DNA of 64,000 nt from Roseiflexus sp034432635 (GCA_034432635.1 DAOUBK010000087.1:40474-104473), one strand, 5' to 3'; positions 1-9,348 are shown, counted from the first letter of the stretch. The notes: generated by a model not told the origin, from the letters alone. Made by a program: numbers and translations.

Positions 1-997
1 CTGCAGGATCTCTCGCCATAGCGCTGCGATATGCTCCGTTCTGCCGATAACTCGGCAGAATATCTCGATGAAGTCAGACGGCGCGGATTGTTCGTTTCCA
101 GTCGCGCGGGATGGCTATCGTACCACAGCCTGTTTCGTGATTATTTGCGCTCACGCCTGGCGCCCGATCCGCAGCGATATTGGAAGTTACTGCGTGCTGC
201 TGGCGACCTGTACGCTGCTGAGGAGGATATCGAGCGCGCGCTTGACTGCCACCTCATTGCCGGTGACGAACCGCGCGCCTTCGATCTCCTCCGTTCCGCC
301 GTACCGCGCCTGCGACAGTGTTCACGCCAGACAACCCTGCTGACCTGCTTCGAACGTCTGCAACGCACGCGCAGAACGGGTGATCATCGCATAACCAGGC
401 GACTACGCTCGCGCTCAGCAAGCACTTCGATTCGTCGATGCCCACAGCCTCGACAATCGATTGCGCCTGGAGTACCACATTGCGGCGGCACGCGCGCATA
501 TCATGGCGGGAGAAGTCGGCGCTGCGATCACCGAACTCGAACGTGTGCATACGCTTGCCCCTACCCTGATCGACACGATCGATAATCTTGCTGACCTGGC
601 AGATATTTATGACAACCTCGGCTGGGCATATGCCGCGCAGGGTAATCGTCCCTCCGCTATGCGCTACCTCAAACGCGCTGATACCTGCTGGCAGGCTCCC
701 AGTAATCAGGGTAGACGCGCGCTGACCCTCAACAATATGGAGGTAATGGCGATGGAGGACGGGCGATGCGCCGAAGCGCGCACGACATTCAATCTGGGTC
801 TAGAGATTGCCCAGCAGACAGGGTTACGACGCGAAGAAACGGTTCTGCTGTGCAGTCTGGCGGAACTTGATCTACGCGAAGGCGACTTCGAGCAGGCGAT
901 CCAGCGTTTTACCGCTGAGCATCTAAAAGGGGCGTTGCGCGCACTCGGCGCCTCACCAGAACCGGCAAACGCTGCGCTGTACCAGCAATTGACCTGA
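1..997 (+). pseudogene. Decayed MalT/LuxR-type ATP-dependent regulator with TPR repeats and a BTAD-like end
   Basis: The window begins inside this gene. Frame 1 from about base 22 reads like the region after the NTPase domain of MalT-type regulators (YLDEVRRRGLF, then SLFRDYLRSRL). A TAG at 19-21 interrupts this frame. Around 355-362 the homologous reading moves to frame 2, where a TAA at 392-394 is followed by GDYARAQQALRF and TPR-like helices (DNLGWAYAAQGNRPSAMRYL). After a repeat ending in DFEQAIQRFT, the protein jumps to LKGALRALGASPEPA..ALYQQL. That resembles the end of a bacterial transcriptional activation (BTAD) domain, which suggests an internal deletion. It is not expected to make a functional regulator. 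The family assignment is from motifs only. Confidence 0.72.
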
Positions 998-1020
998 TAT
1001 TGTCGCGTGAACGGCTTCGT

Positions 1021-2793
1021 TCAGGAGGTTGCAGCAAATTGATGACGGTGCAACCGCGCATAGAAGCCGCCGCGCGCTAGCAGCGACTCATGATCGCCAT
1101 CCTCAACGATGCGCCCGCGATGCATGACGATGATGCGATCAGCATTGCGAATAGTCGACAGGCGATGGGCGATCACCACACTGGTACGGGTGTGCAGGAG
1201 GCGATCAAGCGCCTCCTGGATGAGCATTTCGGTTGTACTATCAATGCTGGAGGTCGCCTCGTCGAGCACCAGTACTCCCTCCTGGCTGAGCGCCAGCGCC
1301 CGTGCCAGCGCCAGAAGCTGCCGCTGACCAACCGAGAGGTTGGCGCCGCCCGGCAGCACCTCGAACTCGTACCCTCCGGGAAGACGTTCGATAAAGTGCA
1401 CCGCGTTTGCCAGTTCTGCTGCACGACGCACATCTGCATCACTGATGTCGCGTCGAAACAGTCGAATGTTATGCGCAATCGTACCTGCAAGACACACCGG
1501 GTCCTGCGGGATGACTGCAATCGCGCGGCGTAATGCGCCAAGGTCGAGACGGCGGATATCAATGCCATCGAGCAATACCTGCCCCTGTTGCGGATCGTAG
1601 AAACGCGCCAGAAGCGCAACCAGGCTCGATTTTCCTGCACCGGTTGCACCAACGACGGCAACATTCTGACCGGCAGGTATCACGAGCGATACATCGCGTA
1701 GCACCGGTTCTTCGGGCACATACGAAAAACTCACGTTCCGTAGCTCGATGGCGCCGTGCACCCGGGGCAGCACAACCGGGTCGGGTGGCGAAACAATCGC
1801 CGGAGTAGTGTGCAGCATTGCATAGATCCGTTCTGCAGCGCCCAATGCAATCTGTACGGCGTTGTACTGCTCACCCAGGCGCAGGACTGGCTGAAATGCG
1901 CGCTCGGTATACTGCACAAACGCCACCAGCATGCCAAGCGTGGCCCATCCTGCCAGTACTCCCTGACCACCACCGTAGAGCAAAAGCGCCAGTCCTACCG
2001 ATGAGAGGATCTCCTGCGAAGCCAGAAAGAATGCACTCTGCCGCCGTAGCACCAGGAGCGCACTGCGATATGCCTTGTTGTAGCCGTCGAACTCTGCTGC
2101 GCTCGCTGACTGCGCGCCAAACAGTTGAATCAGCGCCATGCCAGCGATCCGCTCGCTGAGAAACGCACTTGCGCGCGCCAGCGCCGTGCGCTCACCGGTT
2201 GAAGAACGACGAATACGACGCCGGAAGAAGCGGGTCACCAGCGCTAGCACCGGTAACACTGCCAGCGCCAGGATTGCCAGACGCCAGTTGATAGCGAACA
2301 TCACCCCGACAACAACCAGTAGCGTGACGCTCTCGACAAGAATTGTCACCACACTGCTCGAAAGGAGTGCATTGATGGTATCCACATCACTCGTCAGGCG
2401 TGTCACGACTTCTCCTGTAGGAGTGTGCCCAAAGAATGCCTGATCCTGACGCACAATGTGATCGAACAATCGCGTACGCATATCGGTCAGGGCGCGCTGC
2501 CCTGCCTGCTGGAGAAAGAACGTATAGACGTACTGCAACCCAAACATCACCACCGCTACACCGCCATAGAGCGCAGCAACAGGCCAGATGCCAGCAACAT
2601 CACCGCGCGCGATGGGTCCGTCGATCGCCCACTGCATAAGCGCCGGCGGAACAGCGTTCAACCCGGCGGTTCCTAGCAGGATGATCAGCGCCATGAGTAA
2701 CGGTCGCCAGTGTGGCGCCATCGTGCTCGCAAGCAGCGCTACAAGCGCGACATCCTGACTGCCCAACACCTGCCGGTTCCGGTCGCCCATCAT
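1021..2793 (-). CDS. ABC exporter, fused permease-ATPase subunit with the consensus catalytic Walker B/H-loop
   Basis: 590-residue half transporter. Six membrane helices (ABC_membrane type, about residues 15-310) are followed by a nucleotide-binding domain (about 345-580). Walker A is VGATGAGKSS, Walker B is VLVLDEATSS with the catalytic Glu, and the H-loop is IAHRLS. The ABC signature is degenerate, LSVGQ instead of LSGGQ. The start ATG overlaps the stop of the upstream gene by 4 bp (ATGA), so the two are translationally coupled. The partner has the complementary defects (LSGGQ intact; Asp for the catalytic Glu and Gln for the H-loop His). This is the known pattern of heterodimeric multidrug/lipid exporters with one competent and one degenerate ATP site. 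The substrate cannot be deduced. Confidence 0.95.
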   Translation of the reverse strand: MMGDRNRQVLGSQDVALVALLASTMAPHWRPLLMALIILLGTAGLNAVPPALMQWAIDGPIARGDVAGIWPVAALYGGVAVVMFGLQYVYTFFLQQAGQRALTDMRTRLFDHIVRQDQAFFGHTPTGEVVTRLTSDVDTINALLSSSVVTILVESVTLLVVVGVMFAINWRLAILALAVLPVLALVTRFFRRRIRRSSTGERTALARASAFLSERIAGMALIQLFGAQSASAAEFDGYNKAYRSALLVLRRQSAFFLASQEILSSVGLALLLYGGGQGVLAGWATLGMLVAFVQYTERAFQPVLRLGEQYNAVQIALGAAERIYAMLHTTPAIVSPPDPVVLPRVHGAIELRNVSFSYVPEEPVLRDVSLVIPAGQNVAVVGATGAGKSSLVALLARFYDPQQGQVLLDGIDIRRLDLGALRRAIAVIPQDPVCLAGTIAHNIRLFRRDISDADVRRAAELANAVHFIERLPGGYEFEVLPGGANLSVGQRQLLALARALALSQEGVLVLDEATSSIDSTTEMLIQEALDRLLHTRTSVVIAHRLSTIRNADRIIVMHRGRIVEDGDHESLLARGGFYARLHRHQFAATS

Positions 2794-4538
2794 GCGGCAT
2801 CCTCCTCTTCTGCCTGGCGTAACTCACGACGATACATCGCTGCGTAACGTCCATTGAGCGCCAGCAACGTATGATGATCACCCTCTTCAACGATACGCCC
2901 TTCATGGATCACAATAATCTGATCGGCATCACGCACCGCTGCCATCCGCTGGCTGACGATAAGCACCGTGCGGCCGGCGCGCGCAGCGGCAAGTTCCGCC
3001 ATGATCTCGGACGCTGTGCGGGTATCGACACTCGAAAGCGTATCATCGAGCAACAGGAAGGCAGGATCACGCACCAGTGCGCGCGCGATCGCGGTACGCT
3101 GCTTCTGCCCACCAGAGAGGGTTGTACCGCGCTCGCCAACCATCGTCGCCAATCCCTGGGGCAGTTGCGCCAGATCATTCGTCAGGCGCGCAGCGTGTAC
3201 GGCACGATGGATCAGTTCGTCAGGAACGCGCGTCAAACCAAGGGTAATGTTATCGCGCAGCGTCATACTGAAGAGTACTGGTTCCTGCGGAACATACACC
3301 ACATGACGCCGCAAGGTCTCCAGCCGTATCCTGCGGATATCAACACCGCCAATTGTGATCCGACCTTCATCGGGGTCACGCAACCGCCCAATGAGGCTCA
3401 AGAGTGTGCTCTTGCCTGCTCCCGTTGATCCAACAATACCGAGTGAGGTTCCTGCCGGCACTCGCAGATTGATATCGCGCACGATCCAGCGCCCGTCACC
3501 GGCAGCGCGCACACCTACACGATCAAAACAGATATCGCCGGATGGCATATGCACGATCGCATCCAGGGCATCAACGATGCGCGGACGACGACGCAGCACT
3601 TCGCCAATCCGTCCGGCTGCTGCGCTCCCCTGTTGCAGACGTTCATACGCTTGGCTGAGTTGTTGTGCAGCAGCGCTCAGCAACCCCAGATAGACGATGA
3701 ACTGCACGTATTGTCCAACCGAGATCTGGTTTCCAACCACCAGTGCGCCACCGATACCCAGCACCAGCGCTGCCGCCATACGAATGACCAGACCGGGTAA
3801 AGGCGCAATTGCAGCCGAACGCAGCACGAAATCAAGATTACTGCGTGTATAGGATTCATTTGCGCGTTGGAACGCCGCAGTCATTGCACCTTCCTGCGCA
3901 TATGCTGCCAGCATACGAATGGCACTCACGTGCTCCTGCACAAACGCCGACAGGCGCGCCATCTGTTGTTGCACATGGTCGAAGGAACGTTCCAGTACCC
4001 GTCCCAAAACCGCCTGCGCGCCGAGGCTGATGAACAACAGTGCAACCACCAGCACTGCCAGCGTCAGGCTAGTCAACGCCATGAGGGTCGTGCCGATCGC
4101 CAGTAAAAACAGCGCATGCATCGACATCTGAAATCCCGCACTATAGAAGCGCCAAATATAGATAAAATCGTTCGAGGAGCGCGAGAGCAGTTCACCAACC
4201 CCATAACTCTGCAGCGTTGCCTGATCAAACCTCAGCATCCGATCGAACAAATCCTGATTCATTCGATACGTGATGCCTGCTGCAATGTGACCCGTCAACA
4301 TCCGCAACCGGTAGCGGCAGATTGCCAGCAGGGTCGCCAGCCCAATCAGCCCGGCAGCATACCCCACCAGCGCTTCCAGGCGAATGCCCGCCAGCACCTC
4401 ATCGATTGCACGTCCAAGCAACGCCGGGCTGAATGCGCTCGAGGCAGCACCGACCAATGCGTAGCACGTTCCTAGCACGAGACGCCACCGGTACGGCGCC
4501 ATATACGAGAGCAGAAAACGGAGACCGGAGTGTTTCAT
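2790..4538 (-). CDS. ABC exporter, fused permease-ATPase subunit carrying the degenerate ATP site
   Basis: 582-residue half transporter and first gene of a two-gene operon. The membrane domain (about residues 10-300) precedes the ATPase domain (about 330-570). Walker A is VGSTGAGKST and the signature is a perfect LSGGQ. Walker B reads LLLDDTLSS (Asp where the catalytic Glu normally sits) and the H-loop reads IVSQRM (Gln for His). I chose the ATG at 4538 over an upstream TTG at 4547 because the N-terminus MKHSGLRFLLSY fits the family and a TATAAT box overlaps the longer start. No Shine-Dalgarno is visible, and the predicted transcript start is only about 2 nt upstream. Confidence 0.93.
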   Translation of the reverse strand: MKHSGLRFLLSYMAPYRWRLVLGTCYALVGAASSAFSPALLGRAIDEVLAGIRLEALVGYAAGLIGLATLLAICRYRLRMLTGHIAAGITYRMNQDLFDRMLRFDQATLQSYGVGELLSRSSNDFIYIWRFYSAGFQMSMHALFLLAIGTTLMALTSLTLAVLVVALLFISLGAQAVLGRVLERSFDHVQQQMARLSAFVQEHVSAIRMLAAYAQEGAMTAAFQRANESYTRSNLDFVLRSAAIAPLPGLVIRMAAALVLGIGGALVVGNQISVGQYVQFIVYLGLLSAAAQQLSQAYERLQQGSAAAGRIGEVLRRRPRIVDALDAIVHMPSGDICFDRVGVRAAGDGRWIVRDINLRVPAGTSLGIVGSTGAGKSTLLSLIGRLRDPDEGRITIGGVDIRRIRLETLRRHVVYVPQEPVLFSMTLRDNITLGLTRVPDELIHRAVHAARLTNDLAQLPQGLATMVGERGTTLSGGQKQRTAIARALVRDPAFLLLDDTLSSVDTRTASEIMAELAAARAGRTVLIVSQRMAAVRDADQIIVIHEGRIVEEGDHHTLLALNGRYAAMYRRELRQAEEEDAA

Positions 4539-4546
4539 AACGCCCA

Positions 4547-4575
4547 ATTATATGACACGTCTTCGTGCCCGTCCA
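4547..4575 (-). promoter_or_regulatory. Sigma-70-type promoter of the ABC exporter operon, probably giving a leaderless mRNA
   Basis: On the minus strand, TGGACG (4575-4570) is separated by 17 bp from a perfect TATAAT (4552-4547). The expected start point is near 4540, with the ATG at 4538, so the message would have almost no 5' leader. This agrees with the absence of a ribosome-binding site. Inferred from consensus only. Confidence 0.55.
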
Positions 4576-4726
4576 GAATGCAGCAAGTTTACACGAAATT
4601 AACCACAGGAGTCAGTCAGCGGTCAACGACGAGTCAACCGGGTACGTTTGCAGCGGCAGCTATGGCGCCTTTAGCACCTCCACCCATCCGTGGGCAGTCG
4701 ACGACCATTGTGAAGTAGTTACGATC

Positions 4727-5260
4727 ATGGCGTTGTTCGCCATATATCTGGTCTGTGCGCTCGTAGGAGCATAGATTGCGTTCTGGCGAGCGCCAGAATG
4801 GCCCCGCTACAATCTTCTACTGGCAATCGCCGCCGTGCCGTAGATCGGCCATGTGCTTGGTATTCGCATCAGCGACATGTTTGTCATATCGGTCGTGGCG
4901 ATGACCGTCTGGTGTCTCTGCAACTACCCGATTGTTGGTGTGCCAATGGTCGCTGTCGGCACGGCGTTCAATTTACTGGCGATGGGGTGGCACGGTGGCG
5001 CGATGCCCGTTTGGGCCGACATTCTTGCTGAGTTGGGTATCATTTCGATCCCGGCATTCTCCTGGAGGGATCGAAGGATGTGGTTGTTCAGCACTCGCTA
5101 CTCTGGTTGCTTTCGGACTGGATGGTTATCGCAAACAGCATATTCACCCTGATCATTAGCCCCGGCGACATCCTGATCGCAGGAGGCGTCGTCATATGGC
5201 TGCTATTCAGTCGTACTGTCGCAGTGGCAAGGGAACCGTCAATGCTTGCCTGTCACAGCG
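4727..5260 (+). pseudogene. Decayed DUF5317-like membrane protein
   Basis: Frame 2 from the ATG at 4727 reads MALFAIYLVCALVGA, stop (TAG 4772-4774), then FWRAPEWPRYNLLLAIAA, stop (TAG 4841-4843), then a long hydrophobic stretch with NLLAMGWHGGAMPVWADI. Near 5040-5080 the homologous reading moves to frame 1 and continues with HSLLWLLSDWMV and IFTLIISPGDILIAGG. The G-G-MPV, LxDW and SPGDxLIA elements match what I know of the DUF5317 family of small multi-helix proteins. Two stops and a frameshift make it non-functional. The family name is a recollection, so moderate confidence. Confidence 0.62.
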
Positions 5261-5281
5261 CTGCTTATCCGAGACGCGAAA

Positions 5282-5787
5282 ACATCCTATTCGGGTCACA
5301 GTGCCCGTTCTGCACTGACTCGCCTGGAATTGCTGGCAGCCGCCGACCTGGTGCTTGCGGAGCGCCTCTTGCATGACCCGTGACGGTCAAAATCGCACTA
5401 TCTCCTGTTCCACCTGTGAGTGGGCATCCTACGGATCTGCGCGAGATGCGGGTCAATCTCATTCTGAACGGGATTGCCGCAATGCCAGAGGGTGGGACGC
5501 TCACTGTGCGCACCTACAGTGTCGATGGACGCGCTATTGTCGAAACCAGCGATACCGGAGTTGGAAGCGCGCCAGCATACCAGAACGCCATCTTCCAGCC
5601 ATTTGTGACAACCCGCAAAGGGGGAAGCGGCCTGGGATTGAGTATCAGCCGCGCAATTATTGAACGTTATGGCGGGACCATCAGTGTATCGACCGGACGA
5701 GGCGCAACCTTCAGCATCAGTCTCCCGGGCATGTGCAGCTCTGACGCGCTTCCCGAACCGCCAGTGTTGCAGCATACGGCATCATAG
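5282..5787 (+). pseudogene. Histidine kinase remnant (ATPase domain only)
   Basis: From the GTG at 5380 the frame encodes 135 residues that begin in the middle of a kinase. It has a HATPase_c N box (NLILNGIAAMPEGG), a G1 box (DTGVG), an F box (IFQPFVTTRKG) and a G2 box (GSGLGLSISRAI), and ends soon after GATFSISLP as complete kinases do. The sensor and HisKA phospho-acceptor parts are missing. The bases before it, in another frame (SALTRLELLAAADLVLAERL, ending at a TGA at 5378-5380), look like a decayed coding remnant I cannot assign. It could be transcribed, but it cannot autophosphorylate a His. Confidence 0.66.
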
Positions 5788-5794
5788 CTATACG

Positions 5795-6379
5795 CTACCG
5801 GTTCCGAAAGATCAATACGCCCCCCACAACGATCATCAGCAGCGGAAAGACAATATCAGCATCGATGCCGAACTGCTCCGCCAGAAAGATCAGTCCGAGC
5901 CCAATCAGAACGACGCCAGCCCAGTTCAGACGCCGGCGACGGGGTGCAGGCGCTGGCGCGGAGTGCGACGATAGCGGCGCCATCGAAGGGTCCAGCCGCA
6001 GGTCGATTGTCTGCCCGGTGCTGGGTGGTTCTGGCGGTGCATCGGCAAACACGGTTCCACGTGAGGAGGAATATGCTGATGGTTCACCATACCCTGCCTG
6101 ACGGGCATACTGTGCCTCAGACGCCTGACGGGTAAACAGGGCGCCGGCATTTCCCGTGTTCTGAGCAGCATCAGGGAACGTGGGAGGCATACCGGGGGGC
6201 GCCTTCGGCATAATGAGCCACAGGACAGGATACAGCACAAAACCAATGCCACTGGTCAGCGTCGCCAGCACAAAAATCAGGCGGACAATGACCGGATCGA
6301 TAGTGAAATACTCCCCCAAACCGCCGCACACACCGGCTATCACTGCATCACGGCGACTGCGCATCAGACGAGATTGCAT
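5795..6379 (-). CDS. PspC-domain membrane protein
   Basis: 194 residues. Residues about 5-65 form a PspC domain (RSRRDAVIAGVCGGLGEYF, then a membrane helix ending LWLIMP). A proline/serine-rich linker follows (about 70-145). The C-terminus has two hydrophobic helices separated by AEQFGIDADI, resembling the DUF5668/LiaF-type membrane module often attached to PspC. PspC proteins sense or stabilise the membrane under envelope stress; the role here is inferred. The start ATG at 6379 is chosen because GGAAGAG lies 3-9 nt upstream and the PspC domain begins directly after it. The gene is convergent with the kinase remnant, 7 bp apart. Confidence 0.85.
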   Translation of the reverse strand: MQSRLMRSRRDAVIAGVCGGLGEYFTIDPVIVRLIFVLATLTSGIGFVLYPVLWLIMPKAPPGMPPTFPDAAQNTGNAGALFTRQASEAQYARQAGYGEPSAYSSSRGTVFADAPPEPPSTGQTIDLRLDPSMAPLSSHSAPAPAPRRRRLNWAGVVLIGLGLIFLAEQFGIDADIVFPLLMIVVGGVLIFRNR

Positions 6380-6417
6380 CGCTCTTCCGAACCTTTCACG
6401 GGCCGCTGTGCGACCAG

Positions 6418-6446
6418 AGTATCTGCTTTCTGGAAGTGAGACGCAA
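6418..6446 (-). promoter_or_regulatory. Candidate promoter of the PspC-domain gene
   Basis: On the minus strand, TTGCGT (6446-6441), a 17-bp spacer and GATACT (6423-6418) lie about 40 bp upstream of the ATG at 6379. Consensus match only. Confidence 0.4.
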
Positions 6447-6519
6447 AAAATTAATAGATTGTTGCAGGAGCGCAGACCGGGGATTCCGGGAACGATTGCT
6501 TTTTCCACAGCACGCTGTG

Positions 6520-7632
6520 CTAGAACGTGATCCGTCGCCGGCGCAGCGCGATACTCTGGAGCAATCCGATTGCCGCCAGCGATATCATCGTAAAACTGCC
6601 GCCGTAGGAGATGAACGGCAGCGGAATGCCGGTTATAGGCATGATGCTCATGTTCATACCCACATTGACCAGCACATGGAACAAAAACATGCCGGCAATT
6701 CCCACCGCAATCAGGCGCCCGAACGTATCACGGGCAATAATCGAGATCGACAGCGCCTGCCAGATCGTGATCCCCAGGAACACCAGCAAGAGGGCAGCGC
6801 CAAGAAAGCCTAACTCTTCGCCGGTAATGGCGAAAATGAAATCTGAGTACTGCACCGGCAGATAGTTGCCCTGACTGAGCAATCCGTGCGTCCATCCACG
6901 TCCGGTCAATCCACCAGAACCGATAGCAGTCAATGACTGCATAATGTTCCAGGCGCCTTGCTTGAGTTCTGGATCGTATTTGAGTGGATCGAGAAAGATC
7001 AACAGGCGGGTACGCTGGTACGGCTGCAAGATATGCGTCCAGCCGTAGATCGCAACCGGAACCGCAGCGACGAACAGAACGCCAAACTGCCATAGGCGCA
7101 CACCTGCCGCCAGCGCCATGGCTGTCCAGATTGCGCCAAAGACCATTGCCGTGCCAAAATCGGGTTGTAGAAAGACCAGCACTGTCGGAATGCCGACCAG
7201 GATCAGGCTGGCGATGACGACACGCCAGGCGTGCGGCTGGCGTTCATTACGCGACCAGTACGCTGCCAGTGCAAGAATGATCAGCAATTTTGCCGGTTCG
7301 GAGGGTTGGAACGTTCGAATGCCAAGGTCGATCCAGCTTTGAGCGCCGGAACTGACCTGACCAATAGCCAGCACCAGTGCCAGCAGCGCCACAGCGCCAA
7401 GATAAACGGGCACAATCCAGGCTTCGAAGGCATGGTAGTCAATAGTAGTGAGCAGTGCCATCGCCGCGCACCCAACCAAAAGATTGACCAGGTGGCGCGC
7501 GAAATATCCCTGGGTGAGCGGATCGCGCAGGGTGGCGCTATACACCATTGCTGCGCCAAAGCCGAGCAATATCAATACGCAGAGCAAAAGCGGGAAGTTG
7601 TAATCGCGCCAGGTTTTGACCATACGCCGCAC
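6520..7632 (-). CDS. rodA: RodA/FtsW-family SEDS peptidoglycan polymerase
   Basis: 370 residues with about ten membrane helices. It carries SEDS landmarks: FQPSEPAKLLIILALAAY, the GGLTGRGWTHG loop, the extracytoplasmic segment YSDFIFAITGEELGF and the C-terminal ISYGGSFTMISLAAIGLLQSI. SEDS proteins polymerise glycan strands from lipid II. The length and the DPLTQGYFARHL region fit RodA (elongation) better than FtsW. The start is either GTG at 7632 or ATG at 7623 (MVKTWRDYNF); neither has a clear Shine-Dalgarno. No partner class-B PBP or mre genes are within the window. Confidence 0.93.
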   Translation of the reverse strand: MRRMVKTWRDYNFPLLLCVLILLGFGAAMVYSATLRDPLTQGYFARHLVNLLVGCAAMALLTTIDYHAFEAWIVPVYLGAVALLALVLAIGQVSSGAQSWIDLGIRTFQPSEPAKLLIILALAAYWSRNERQPHAWRVVIASLILVGIPTVLVFLQPDFGTAMVFGAIWTAMALAAGVRLWQFGVLFVAAVPVAIYGWTHILQPYQRTRLLIFLDPLKYDPELKQGAWNIMQSLTAIGSGGLTGRGWTHGLLSQGNYLPVQYSDFIFAITGEELGFLGAALLLVFLGITIWQALSISIIARDTFGRLIAVGIAGMFLFHVLVNVGMNMSIMPITGIPLPFISYGGSFTMISLAAIGLLQSIALRRRRITF

Positions 7633-7668
7633 TCAAAGGTTCATCAGCGACGGTATTATACCATTGCA

Positions 7669-9321
7669 CTATCGAATCAGCAGAGGAATCCAGACAGACG
7701 GTCTGCCGCGAAACACCCTGAGTACGCTGGTATTGTTTGTTATGACCGGATCGCGTTGCGATGAGGCCACAACCGCAGTGGCAGTGATCCATCCACCGCC
7801 GGGCGGAACCGTCAGCGTTACCGTCAGCGCCGGGGCAACGCTGCCCGCTGCCAGCGCACCACGCCCACATGTAAGCGTACTGCCGGAAGAGCAGACCCAT
7901 CCCAGTCCGCCGGTCTGAGTGCCGGTCGAACCGGGCGGCGGTATAAACTCCACCTGCACATTCCCGGCTGCTGCCGGTCCGGTATTGAGAACAACGACCG
8001 AGTATGTCAGCGTACCACCGGGCGCCACCGGATCCGGCTGAGCGGTCAGTATGACCGAGAGATCGGCGTCGCCGGGCACAGGCGCTTCATAGGCGCCTAT
8101 ATCACAGTGAGCCAGACCATTGCCATCGCCATCGATAGGGCGCGCAATACCGCGCTGATCGGTTGTAGCGCACGAACTCCCAACCGCCGGATCGCCAGCA
8201 TCGATCGCCGGACTGCCGCTGAACAACGCAACGGTTGGCGTTGGACCGCCGTTATCGAGCAGCGTACCCGGCTGCGCACTGACACCGATCACATTACCGG
8301 TCAGCGTACCGAGAATGGTGCAGCCGGTACTGCGATGGATCAGATTGTACCCCTGCGATTCGAGCACATTGAAGCAGTCGGGACTCACCCGCGTCGGGGT
8401 TGGACTGAGATCGGCGTTATCCGAGATAACTGTGTTGCGCAGGCGGAGCTGATTGATCACCTGCTCATCGACGCGCACCGAAACGCCGCCCCCTTCGCCG
8501 ATGTCGTTGCGGTCATCATCGGCGGTGTTGCGCACAATGGTGACATTGTTGAGCGTCGCTGCGCTTGTGGGCGGATTGATGATTGCCTGATCGAGCGACA
8601 CACTGATACCGCCACCACTATTGCCGGCGCTGTTGCCGGTGATTGTCACATTTGTCAGGAACGCTCTGCCGCCGTTGAAGACACTGAGTGCGCCTCCCAG
8701 ACTCGCAGCGCGGTTCGCGGTAAAGGTCACCCGCTCGATGGTTGCGCTGGCGCTGGCTGGACTGCTCCCATTGCCCAGCACCTCGATACCACCACCGCGC
8801 CCCGCCCGTCCATCGCGCACCACACTATCACGTAAGACAAGGTTCGTTCCGGGCATCACCAGAAGAACGCCACCGCTGCCGGGCGTCTCACCCTTACCGC
8901 GCAACGTTACCCCAGTGATCGTTACCGTCGCAGTGGCAAGTAGATGGAAAACCCGATCGCCTTCAGCAGCAGTGATGGTTGTGATGGCAGCTCCGGCGCC
9001 GATGAATGTCATGCTGTCGCGGATATCGAGGTCACCGTCGGCATTATCGTCTTCCAACGTCGTGGTCATGGTCAACGTATACGTACCGGCAGGCACAATG
9101 ATCGTATCTGCGCCTGGATTGGCATTAGCCGCGCTGATCGCCTCGCGGAGCGAACAGTCGGCGCCGCAGACGCCATCGTCAGTATCGACTGTCTTGGTAA
9201 CAGTGAATGTCTGGGGTGCAGCAGCGGCTGGCGCGTGCAGCACGCTCACGCATATCAGGACAAGAACCAGGATCGCATGGAAACGCACAGATACAGACAA
9301 ATGACCCATCATCGACCTCAT
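7669..9321 (-). CDS. Secreted CSLREA/right-handed beta-helix protein with a DUF11 domain
   Basis: 550 residues. An N-terminal signal peptide (hydrophobic ILVLVLICVSVLHAP, cleavage near APAAAAPQ) precedes a CSLREA motif (CSLREAISAANANPGADTI). Next come beta-helix-like turns with many N-N-T/G repeats (about 90-400), a DPAVGS..DQRGIARP segment typical of choice-of-anchor/beta-helix proteins, and one DUF11 domain (about 415-530: ADLSVILTAQPDPVAPGGTLTY). It ends in SVWIPLLIR. The protein is probably extracellular or cell-surface; no catalytic residues are recognisable. The start may be 9321 or either ATG at 9312/9309, since AGG at 9318-9316 could serve as part of a Shine-Dalgarno for the latter. 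Confidence 0.86.
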   Translation of the reverse strand: MRSMMGHLSVSVRFHAILVLVLICVSVLHAPAAAAPQTFTVTKTVDTDDGVCGADCSLREAISAANANPGADTIIVPAGTYTLTMTTTLEDDNADGDLDIRDSMTFIGAGAAITTITAAEGDRVFHLLATATVTITGVTLRGKGETPGSGGVLLVMPGTNLVLRDSVVRDGRAGRGGGIEVLGNGSSPASASATIERVTFTANRAASLGGALSVFNGGRAFLTNVTITGNSAGNSGGGISVSLDQAIINPPTSAATLNNVTIVRNTADDDRNDIGEGGGVSVRVDEQVINQLRLRNTVISDNADLSPTPTRVSPDCFNVLESQGYNLIHRSTGCTILGTLTGNVIGVSAQPGTLLDNGGPTPTVALFSGSPAIDAGDPAVGSSCATTDQRGIARPIDGDGNGLAHCDIGAYEAPVPGDADLSVILTAQPDPVAPGGTLTYSVVVLNTGPAAAGNVQVEFIPPPGSTGTQTGGLGWVCSSGSTLTCGRGALAAGSVAPALTVTLTVPPGGGWITATAVVASSQRDPVITNNTSVLRVFRGRPSVWIPLLIR

Positions 9322-9348
9322 AGAACACGTGCTGGCGATACTGTGCGG

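Noticed and set aside
8107..8835. 242-residue plus-strand open frame opposite the beta-helix protein gene
   Set aside because: Low-complexity complement of the repetitive beta-helix sequence; no independent motif.
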